Shown here piece after piece: positions 54,401 through 61,212 of a DNA stretch of 64,000 nucleotides. Positions within the stretch are counted from its first letter, which is position 1. Each line of letters begins with the position of its first letter. The stretch is from positions 35,170 to 99,169 of the forward strand of contig NZ_BBUY01000021.1 in assembly GCF_001590865.1 (NCBI RefSeq), written 5' to 3'. Source of the DNA: Streptomyces sp. NBRC 110611. GTDB taxonomy: Bacteria; Actinomycetota; Actinomycetes; Streptomycetales; Streptomycetaceae. Made by a program: the position numbers and the translations under genes. Under the pieces are notes generated by a model. That model was not told the DNA's origin. It saw only the letters and a program-made list of their open reading frames with translations, and did no database searches.

Positions 54401-56543
54401 ATGGCGCGACGGCCGGCCGGCGGCACGCACCGACCTCACCCGCGACCCGGACGGGCGGATCCTGACACAGCGGGACACGGACCCGGTGTGCAGCACCTTC
54501 CGCTCGTTCCGCTACGACCGGCTCGGGCAGCTGGTCAACGCCCGCACCTGGGAGATGCGCCCCTGGCCATGGCAGCCGCCGGAGCGCCGGCCCGAGCCGA
54601 CCGTCCACCAGCCCGACGACACGTACGGGTTCTGGGCGGAGAACCCCCGCGAGGCGCTGGACCTCACCTACGACGCGGTCGGCAACCGCACCGTGCGGTG
54701 CCTCGGCGACACCGAGACGCACTACCGCTACGACGACGCCGACCAGCTCGTGTCGTCGCGGTCGCACGGCCTGCACACGCGGTACGCGTACGACTCCTCC
54801 GGGCGGCTCACCGAGGTCCGCACCGGCGACTGCCATCAGCGGATCTCGTACGACGGCTTCGGCCGGGCGGTACGGGCGGTCACCGACGACGGCGCGCCAC
54901 GGGAGGAGGCCGAGGCGACGTACAACGGCGACGGGCTGCTCACCCGGCTCGTGCTCACCCACACCGACCAACGGCACGACGCGGTGCGGTCGGCGTCGGT
55001 GCGCTACCGGTGGAGCCCGGAGCGGATCCCGCAGATCCTCAGCCAGCGCGCCGACCCGGAACTCGCCGACACCGAGCGCGGCCACCCCAGCCCGTACAGC
55101 GCGGACTTCAGCTACGGCTACGGCCGCACCTTCGCGACCTGGCACGGCGGCAGCGAGACCTTCCACCGGGACGTGTACGGCTCGGCCGTCCGCACGCGCG
55201 GCACCCGCGCCTGGGCGCAGGCCGAGCGGTACGGGCTCTTCGGCGAACCGGGCGGTGACGGCCACGGCCACCCGGGGTGCTGCTGCCGGGAGCACTGGCA
55301 CCACGGGCACTGCGGGCGCGACGAGCACTGCGGGGAGCACGAGGGTCATCACGATGGGGACCGTGGGGAGCCCGGGGAGCACGGTGATCGGCGGGGGCAC
55401 GGTCACGGCGATGCCGCCCGCGGGTGCTGTCACCCACACCTGCCCGCGCCGGCGCTGCCCCGCTTCGGCTACCGCGGTGAGCAGACCCTGGGCGGTCTGC
55501 TCAACCTGCGGGCCCGGCTCTACTGGACCGGCCTCGGCCGCTACACCTCCCGCGATCCGGTCACCAGCGAGAACGCGGGAGCGGGCGGCGCCGAGCACCC
55601 GTACGTCTACGGCCGCAACGACCCGCTGAACCGGACCGACCCGCGCGGCCTGCTCTCCAGCCCCGGCGCGGCGCTCCAAGTGAGCGCCTGGGCGGCGCTC
55701 TCCGGCGGCACAGCGGCCCAGAGCGCGGTCGCACAGCGGCGCAGCAGCTCGCACCGCCAGGTCTACGGCATGGTCGGGGCGCTCGCAGGCCCCGGCCCCC
55801 GCGGCGGCAATCCGCTCCACGACGCCGCCGCCGAGACGGCCGGCACCGTGCTGAAGGGGCAGGTTTTCGGGGGCGGCACCATGCACGTGGACACCTATGT
55901 CATCGAAGGTGGCACCAAGGCCCACCGCTACCGGCCCGGCACCCCTCCCCAGAACCCCAACCCGGGCTCCCGGCCTGGCTATCCGGACCTCCTCTACGAG
56001 CGCCCGGGCAACAAGACCGCGGCCATCTGGGAGGTCAAGTCGAAGAGCCAGGCGTACAAGGCAGCGCGCGAGGTGGTCCACTACCGCAGGCGGTTCGAGC
56101 AGTTCAAGGCGGCACAGGGTGACCCCGGCTGGAAGGCGTTCGCGGGCCAGCCACTGCCCGGCACGTACTTCGTACTCGGTTATCCGAACTGGGAGGTGAG
56201 TTCACCCGGCGCCAACTGGGACGGGAAGATCATCTATCGGCAGTCGAAGCAGCGGAACCCGCGTCCGACGGACCCCCACCCCATACCGGTGCCGGTGCCC
56301 CAGCCGAATCCCCAGCCGCAGCAGAAGCCAGACCCCTGGTGGGATGTGGACTGGGAGTGGCCATGGGAGTGGGACCTGCCGTGGAAGGAGATCGGCCTCG
56401 CCGTCCTGGGCGCCGCGGCCGTCATCGGCGTGGTCGCCCTGGCGATCGCCGCCTCTCCGCTGGAACTCGCCGCGGGAGCGGTGGCCGCCGTCGCCGGGGG
56501 CGTCGCGGCCATCGTCGGAGGGATCGGAGCGGCCTTCTCATGA
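51465..56543 (+). CDS. RHS/YD-repeat toxin with His/Cys-rich insert and PD-(D/E)XK-like C-terminal domain
   Basis: The 1,692-residue protein starts after AGGAGGTGGATCC. The N-terminus (GDGVSTATGNCTRRVTDLAFP) is DUF6531-like. Several dozen YD repeats follow (typical RYRYDKAGRLT), forming the RHS cocoon. At about 1262-1326 a His/Cys/Asp-rich insert (GHGHPGCCCREHWHHGHCG and more) precedes the conserved core end RARLYWTGLGRYTSRDP...YVYGRNDPLNRTDPRG. The toxin region (about 1485-1600) has GYPDLLY and IWEVKSKSQAYKAAREVVHYRRRFEQF, a restriction-endonuclease-like D/E-x-K site. A Pro-rich and Trp-rich linker and a hydrophobic Gly/Ala tail end the protein. No signal peptide. Confidence 0.9.
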   Translation: MTSPAGSPIARPVRELLGRQPDYGFAGDGVSTATGNCTRRVTDLAFPASTLGLLDFIRTYNSLGTADGPLGRGWSTSFSARLAEQPDGNVLFHDEDGRVLTFTRRPDGGYRRPQDLEADLTRDAEGGWTLRTLSGLRRLFTPDGRLTAREREGQRVTLSYGGEGRLLSAAHSCGRQLSFSYDGEGRPSAVTADDGRAVRYTHDGEGRLTSASGPADEATTRYTYTEDGRLRQETDPDGTPVVVNAYDDEGRVVRQEHPAGSSTAFAYDTGAGAGAGSGADVTTVTTVTTEPSGARSTYRGDAQGRLVALTDPAGQTAAFRYDRNGRLVRATRPGGTELTQRYDDRGNLLRSTTAGEMSTYRYDDRDRLVDETDPEGGTTRYAYSGDSHVPSRITEPNGGVTTRTVDNGLVTSSTDPDRHTTRYHYNERGELTSVTLPDETVSRYRYDRAGNMTEATQPSGSTLRWTYDAAGRVTAYTGPLGEESRQEWSPGGRLLRQTDPEEGETRFGYDDAGQRTSVTDAMGHTTTSAYDADGNLTQTTDPEGGVTAYAYDALGQVARTTDPAGTETFYRYDADGNTAEVEDPNGTTRTDFDAVGRPVAVTTPSGATTRYRYDKAGRPTGVTDPAGGKWRIEHDASGDPVRVLDPTGALATQHWTQSGYLDELVDPAGNSARIRRDRRGRVVEVEDRQGGVTRTAYDADGRPIAVTSPAGLTVRTEYDASGRVITRTDPRGWVTRYAYDRRGRKTAETSPSGTTTRYRYDKAGRLTAVINGEGNQTQYGYDRAGRLISVTDEKGAVVRYDHDKAGRVIAVTDPLGRTTRRAYDRAGNLSEVTDPDGGTQYFSYDKEARLTRWHADDGTEVTYAYDKSGRRTSMTDATGTTRFDYDKVGNLIRVTEPDGGVVKAGYDKAGHLSQLGYPDGLEVDYRYTPNGRLIAMADSRAGRAQYALDPDGRLLTEQLPGRLARRYAYDHDRLCRFEVWRDGRPAARTDLTRDPDGRILTQRDTDPVCSTFRSFRYDRLGQLVNARTWEMRPWPWQPPERRPEPTVHQPDDTYGFWAENPREALDLTYDAVGNRTVRCLGDTETHYRYDDADQLVSSRSHGLHTRYAYDSSGRLTEVRTGDCHQRISYDGFGRAVRAVTDDGAPREEAEATYNGDGLLTRLVLTHTDQRHDAVRSASVRYRWSPERIPQILSQRADPELADTERGHPSPYSADFSYGYGRTFATWHGGSETFHRDVYGSAVRTRGTRAWAQAERYGLFGEPGGDGHGHPGCCCREHWHHGHCGRDEHCGEHEGHHDGDRGEPGEHGDRRGHGHGDAARGCCHPHLPAPALPRFGYRGEQTLGGLLNLRARLYWTGLGRYTSRDPVTSENAGAGGAEHPYVYGRNDPLNRTDPRGLLSSPGAALQVSAWAALSGGTAAQSAVAQRRSSSHRQVYGMVGALAGPGPRGGNPLHDAAAETAGTVLKGQVFGGGTMHVDTYVIEGGTKAHRYRPGTPPQNPNPGSRPGYPDLLYERPGNKTAAIWEVKSKSQAYKAAREVVHYRRRFEQFKAAQGDPGWKAFAGQPLPGTYFVLGYPNWEVSSPGANWDGKIIYRQSKQRNPRPTDPHPIPVPVPQPNPQPQQKPDPWWDVDWEWPWEWDLPWKEIGLAVLGAAAVIGVVALAIAASPLELAAGAVAAVAGGVAAIVGGIGAAFS

Positions 56544-56665
56544 CCCTCACATCACGGCCAACCATACGCACGGCCGGACGCATCGGAACCGGGCGGCTCG
56601 GCGCCAAACAGCTCAGCGCCGACCAGCTCAGCGTCGGACACATCGGAGCTAGCCTCACACCATGA
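56540..56665 (+). CDS. Tiny 41-residue ORF coupling the RHS toxin to the DUF4253 gene
   Basis: The ATG overlaps the RHS stop (ATGA, 56540-56543), and its own TGA overlaps the next ATG (ATGA, 56662-56665). The product is MTLTSRPTIRTAGRIGTGRL followed by GAKQLSADQLSVGHIGASLTP, a short quasi-repeat of x-L-x-A/G units like a mini pentapeptide repeat. It may only couple translation of toxin and immunity genes, or be a real microprotein. Confidence 0.55.
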   Translation: MTLTSRPTIRTAGRIGTGRLGAKQLSADQLSVGHIGASLTP

Positions 56666-57459
56666 CGCTTACCGCGGAACAGCTTCCCAGGGGACTGCCA
56701 CCGGGCCGCCTGGTGGTGCCGGACGCACAGTTCGCCGGCCCCGCCGCGCCCAACCCGGTGCTGTGGGTATCGGAGAAGCCCCTGCCCGAGGCGGAGGCCG
56801 GACCCCGCTGGGGCGAACTGCTCCGGCAGCACCGGGTGACCGGACTATGGCCCCTGCTGCTGGGCGCACTGACCGACACCCACGGCACCACCCTGCGGCC
56901 ATGGCACAACGGCGAGCTCGCGCCGATGCCCACCACTGCGCCGGATGAGGTGAACGTGGCCGAACTCTGCGCCGTCGAATGGGAAGATCTGACCGAGGAG
57001 GGTCTGCAGCCGGTGCCCTACCCGGCCTGGCCTGGTATGGCACCGCCGGCCGAGCCGGAGGGCGACCCCGATCAGCGGGCGGTGGCGCTCGCGGGCAGCC
57101 GTGAAGCCGCAAGTGCCTTGCTCCCCGGCAGCGGCCACGGACCCTACCTCGGCCTGGTCGCCGCCCCCGATGGCGCCACAGCCCTCACCACGTGCGGCTG
57201 GCGGCCAGAGGTGGGAGCCGAGACCATCGCAGCGATGGTACGCAGCTGGCAGCACCGCTTCGGCGCACGGCTGTGCGCGCTGGGCGGTGTTGCCACGCTC
57301 GCCCTGACGGTCGCATGGCCGCCCCGCAGCCGGGAACACGCCCGCCATGTCGCCGCCGAGCACGTCGCCTTCTGCCCGGACCTCCTCCAACTCCACGACT
57401 TCGAGACGTACGCGGCCGCCCTCGTCGACGCCCCGGTGTGGACACTGTGGTGGGACTGA
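56662..57459 (+). CDS. DUF4253 domain protein, likely immunity factor of the RHS toxin
   Basis: A 265-residue soluble protein. N-terminal features are PPGRLVVPDAQFAGPAAPNPVLWVSE and HRVTGLWPLLLGALTDTHG. The C-terminal DUF4253-type region has MVRSWQHRFGARLCALGGVATLALTVAWPPRSREHARHVAAEHVAFCPDLLQ and a final WTLWWD. It immediately follows the RHS toxin through a coupled mini-ORF, the expected place for immunity. Immunity is inferred from position; DUF4253 has no established role known to me. Confidence 0.82.
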   Translation: MTLTAEQLPRGLPPGRLVVPDAQFAGPAAPNPVLWVSEKPLPEAEAGPRWGELLRQHRVTGLWPLLLGALTDTHGTTLRPWHNGELAPMPTTAPDEVNVAELCAVEWEDLTEEGLQPVPYPAWPGMAPPAEPEGDPDQRAVALAGSREAASALLPGSGHGPYLGLVAAPDGATALTTCGWRPEVGAETIAAMVRSWQHRFGARLCALGGVATLALTVAWPPRSREHARHVAAEHVAFCPDLLQLHDFETYAAALVDAPVWTLWWD

Positions 57460-57585
57460 CCGCAACGATCACGCGAAGCCGCCCTGCACGGCGACGTTCC
57501 GGCTCTGCACCGAGGAATCCCCGGACAACGACTCGACCACGCTGCTCTTCTCCGCTACCGGTCGGTCCCCTGTTCTCCGGCCGCG

Positions 57586-57705
57586 ATCACGGTTGAGGGG
57601 CTCAAGCTCGCCGCCCGCCTCGGCTTCCAGCACATGAGCACCTTCGAGGCACACGACGCGGAGCAGACCCTCGCCTCGACCAGCCTGCACTCATTCAAAG
57701 CCTGA
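57586..57705 (+). pseudogene. GNAT acetyltransferase C-terminal fragment
   Basis: A short plus-strand frame reads GLKLAARLGFQHMSTFEAHDAEQTLAS and stops at 57705. This resembles the AARLGF...FEExGAEQxL ending of GNAT proteins. The upstream sequence has no acetyl-CoA motif, so only the tail of the gene remains. Confidence 0.4.
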
Positions 57706-57811
57706 ACGGCACGCGATACGAGCACCACCACGCCCCACCGACCCGGACGAGGCTGCGGCGACTGTGCTGGAGGCCCTCGAATCGGGCGGACCGGCCGGGC
57801 TGCTGGCCAAA

Positions 57812-58462
57812 GTGCAGCGCATCGGCATCATCGGAGTGGGCGAGACCGGCCGGGCCATTGTCGAGGGCCTTCGCAACGGGGGCAGTGCGTCACCAGACGT
57901 CTCCCTCTCTCCCCGTGGGGCCCCCACCGCCGGAACTGTCCGAGCGCTTCGAGGGCGTCCATGTACGCGCCGATAACCAGGGGGTGCTGGACCGCTCCGA
58001 GTTGGCGATCACCGCCGTGCGCCGCCAGGACCACCGCGAGGCGCTCGCCGGGCTGAAGGTGAACGACGACAAGACCGTGGTCAACCTGATGGCCGGCGTC
58101 GTCACCGACGACCTGCGCCGAACCCTCGCCACCGGTGCCCCGATCGTCCGTGCCATCCCGCTGCCCGCCGTGCGTGAGCGCCGCTCCGTCACGGTGACCT
58201 GCCCCTCGCACCCGGTGGTGGACTCTCTCTTTGAACAGCTGGGCGGCGCGCTCCCCGTCGCGGACGAGAGCTCCTTCAACATCTTCTCTGCACTGACCGG
58301 GACGCTCACCGCCCACTACGCCTACCTCGCCGCGCTCACCTCGTGGACCACCGGCCATGCCCCAAAGGCAACAACGAGCGCATCCGAACCACCTGGTTCG
58401 ATCCGGCCAACGCCGCAGCCCTCAAGAAGGCCTTGGACGGCCTCCTCGCCGATCTGGAGTAA
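57812..58462 (+). pseudogene. Pyrroline-5-carboxylate reductase (ProC)-like gene, frameshifted and deleted
   Basis: A GTG begins VQRIGIIGVGETGRAIVEGL, a Rossmann NADPH-binding motif. Near 57930 the frame shifts by one base (one C too many in ACCGCCGGAAC) to ELSERFEGVHVRADNQGVLDRSELAITAVRRQD...VVNLMAGVVTDDLRRTL...VRAIPLPAVRERRSVTV...SALTGTLTAHYAYLAALTSW, the ProC fold. Around 58350 an internal deletion removes the following dimerisation region, and the last piece NERIRTTWFDPANAAALKKALDGLLADLE is in a third frame. Two independent lesions make a true pseudogene likely. Confidence 0.75.
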
Positions 58463-58750
58463 AAGCGTCCGGCTGGGACATGCATCCGGACGGGAGCGGC
58501 GACTCCGACGCCGTCGAACAGCACGCCTAACCCGAAGTATGACGCACAGCCCGGCTCTCCCCGCCCCGGCGCCCATCGACCCGGACTCGCACACCCCGCA
58601 CTCGCACGCCCCGCGCTGCCGGGTCATCTTCCAGCACGACCAGCGGGCAGTTCCGTGATTCGCCCGTGCATCGTGCTGCTCTCGGGTGGATAAGGATGCC
58701 GGCTGGAAGACAGACGATCAGGTATCGCCGTTGCGGGATGGAGAGAGCGC

Positions 58751-59812
58751 GTGGATGTTGATCAACCGCTGGTGTCCAGTGATGTGAAACCCAGGGAGGC
58801 GGTGCTGGCCGAGGCACGGGACATGCTGCTGCCGCGATTACGGGAGTGCGTGGGATGGCTGGCCGAGCCGGTCCGCACCATGGCCACCTACCACTTCGGC
58901 TGGACGGACCGGCACGGTGAGCCCGTGGAACTCACCGGCTCCAGCCTGCGATTGGGCACCCTGGTCCTGCTCAGCGCCACTCTGGACGGCGGACCGTGGG
59001 AACGAGCCCGCGATGCCGCCGTGGCATGGACGCTGATGGGCAACCAGACGCTCATCCACGACGACATCCTCGACAAGGACCAGGTACGGCGTGACCGCCC
59101 GGCCCTGTGGGCAGAATTCGGGACTCCCGCCGCGGTGCAGGCGGGGGATGCGCTGCTCGCCCTGGCCTTCGAGGCCCTGGCCGCTCGGCCGGGGCCGCAT
59201 ACCGCGGAAGCCGTGCGGGTGCTCGCCGCGGCGGCGCACGAAGTGTGTGCGGGGCAAGTGCTCGACGTGCAGCTCGAGGACTGCCCTGGCGCCACCTTCG
59301 AGGAGGCTCTCGGCGTGGTCGAGGCCAAGACCTCCAGCCTGCTGCGCTGTGTCTGCCGCCTCGGCGCACTGCATTCGGCCGCGACCCGCGACCAGGTGGA
59401 CGCCATCACGGAGTTCGGCGGTCATGTGGGTGTGGCGTGGCAGCTCCTCGACGACTTCGAGGACGTATGGGGCGATCCCGGCCAGGAGACCGAGCCGCCG
59501 CGTTCGGACCTGCGGACCCGCAAGAAGACGCTGGCCGTCCTCACGGCGCTCCGCTCCGATCACCCCTGCCGGGACGAGCTCTCGGCCTTCTACCGCAGCA
59601 CCCACCCTGCCGGTGACGACGAGCTCCGGCACGTCGCTGCCCTCATCGAGCGGTGTGGCGGCAGGGCGTGGTGCGAGGCCGAGATCGACCGCCGACTGGC
59701 GGCGGCCCGCAGAAGTCTGCAGCATGCCGCGCCCGTCACCAGGATCCGGCGCGGCATCGCGGACTACACGTCCTTCATCACCCGCCGCTCGTTGGCCCCC
59801 GGCGCCCGGTAA
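58751..59812 (+). CDS. Isoprenyl diphosphate synthase (trans-prenyltransferase)
   Basis: The 353-residue protein starts at GTG after GGAGAGAG. It carries LIHDDILDKDQVRRDRPALWAEFG (first DDxxD with its following Arg), ALGVVEAKTSSLLR, and WQLLDDFEDVWGDPGQETEPPRSDLRTRKKT (second DDxxD). It condenses IPP with allylic diphosphates to give a C10-C20 chain. The residues before the first motif (AWTLMGNQTL) do not allow a firm chain-length call. The gene is convergent with a terpene synthase 12 bp away, which probably uses its product. Confidence 0.93.
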   Translation: MDVDQPLVSSDVKPREAVLAEARDMLLPRLRECVGWLAEPVRTMATYHFGWTDRHGEPVELTGSSLRLGTLVLLSATLDGGPWERARDAAVAWTLMGNQTLIHDDILDKDQVRRDRPALWAEFGTPAAVQAGDALLALAFEALAARPGPHTAEAVRVLAAAAHEVCAGQVLDVQLEDCPGATFEEALGVVEAKTSSLLRCVCRLGALHSAATRDQVDAITEFGGHVGVAWQLLDDFEDVWGDPGQETEPPRSDLRTRKKTLAVLTALRSDHPCRDELSAFYRSTHPAGDDELRHVAALIERCGGRAWCEAEIDRRLAAARRSLQHAAPVTRIRRGIADYTSFITRRSLAPGAR

Positions 59813-59824
59813 GCCCTGTCGCCT

Positions 59825-60970
59825 TCAGGCGCTGCCGTCGACGGCTTCGGCCATGGACGGCAGCGCCGCGGCGTAGGCCGGACCGTCCCGGTGGAACTCG
59901 GGTGCGTAGCGGCCGCTGTGCCGGTACCAGTCGTAGTTGGCCCGCACCATCGTCCCGATCCCGCCCAGGAAGAGCTCCGCCGCCCGGCGTTGTTCGGCGC
60001 TGAGGGAGAACGCCTCGTACACCGCCGGGAGGTCGAGCTGGAGCCGCTGCCAGCGGTCGATCGCGGCACGTGCCATCTCCACCACCTCCGCGACGGCCTC
60101 GCCACGGGACATCCCACGCTCGCGCCGCAGCAGAACGACGGTGTTGTGCAGCCGGCCGGTCGACTCGTCCACCGCCAGCGAGAACACATCATTGAGCATG
60201 CCCAGGCAGTCCCCACAGGCCTCCTGGATGCCCTGCCACTGCACGCTGTCCCACAGCTCTTCGGGGACCTCGAACCCACCGGCAGCTTCGACCAGATCGC
60301 TGAAGGCGCCGGCCCCGATCCACGCCCGGCGCACCTGCAGGTGGTCGTGCAGCGGCTGAGCCCCGCCCCGGGCCCGGTCCGCTGCCAGGGCGATGGCCCC
60401 GGAGAACCACAAGCGCCAGTGCCCGGCCGCACGGCGCCGCCACTCCTCCGACATCCCCGCGCACTGCCGGGCCCACACATCGGCCCAGGCCGCCACCAGC
60501 GGATGACCAGCACCGTGGCTGCGGCCCAGAGGGCCGGCCGTGATGGCGATGAGCTCCCGCACCACGCCGGCCACCTGCTGCGGGTCCCCGCCCAACTCCC
60601 CATCGAGCTGATCGTTGACGAAGACGGCCCACGCCAACGTGTCGAGAGCCATATCCAGCCGCGGCCCCACGGCAGTGGGGTAGAGCCTCATGGCGAACTC
60701 GGCGAGCCCCATGGTCAGATACCGCTCGGTCATCTCACCAGTTCTCAGCAGCCCGTGCCCCGATAACCAGTCCACGTTCCGCCGTGTCACCGCATCCTGG
60801 TCCTCCGGACTGATCCTGGACGGAAACGGGATAGCGAACTCCACCCCATGCATGCCTGCCACGGCGTCCTCCCACCACACGTCGAACCCCTCCCACGACT
60901 GCCCGCACAGCGCGGGTGTGGGCAGTGGGCCCATCTTCGAACCGAAGGCTATCGGCGGGACGTCGCGCAT
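59825..60970 (-). CDS. Class I terpene synthase with an NDxxD variant of the first metal motif
   Basis: The protein has 381 residues from an ATG at 60970; longer in-frame starts add Arg/Pro-rich residues only. It begins with FAIPFPSRISPEDQDAVTRRN. The first metal motif is VFVNDQLDGE (N-D-x-x-D instead of DDxxD). The second is MLNDVFSLAVDE (NDxxSxxxE), followed by NTVVLLRRERGMSRGEAVAEV, and a C-terminal WYRHSGRYAPE supplies the RY pair. These define bacterial sesqui- or diterpene cyclases. Asn in place of the first Asp is tolerated in some families. Product unknown. Confidence 0.88.
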   Translation of the reverse strand: MRDVPPIAFGSKMGPLPTPALCGQSWEGFDVWWEDAVAGMHGVEFAIPFPSRISPEDQDAVTRRNVDWLSGHGLLRTGEMTERYLTMGLAEFAMRLYPTAVGPRLDMALDTLAWAVFVNDQLDGELGGDPQQVAGVVRELIAITAGPLGRSHGAGHPLVAAWADVWARQCAGMSEEWRRRAAGHWRLWFSGAIALAADRARGGAQPLHDHLQVRRAWIGAGAFSDLVEAAGGFEVPEELWDSVQWQGIQEACGDCLGMLNDVFSLAVDESTGRLHNTVVLLRRERGMSRGEAVAEVVEMARAAIDRWQRLQLDLPAVYEAFSLSAEQRRAAELFLGGIGTMVRANYDWYRHSGRYAPEFHRDGPAYAAALPSMAEAVDGSA

Positions 60971-61212
60971 CCGGCCGCGCTCGCGGACCGCGGCCGGCGC
61001 AGTCCGTGACCTCGCCGACGTCCACACCACGGCCCGGCACCGCTCCTTCGCTCTTTCGCAACTCCCCGATACCGGAGGTGCCCCGGGGTCCGGGCGCTGG
61101 ACGGGCGCCGTTTGTGCGCCGTACGCGCCCTTCTGCGCCCGCACTCGCCTGTGCCACCCTTTTGCGCCGGGCCGACGGCACTGTGGTCGGCGGATGCGAG
61201 GGGAGTTTCTGG

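Noticed and set aside
51483-56081. Long minus-strand open frame antisense to the RHS gene
   Set aside because: Repetitive Val/Gly/Ala mirror of the YD repeats; no start signal and no known domain.
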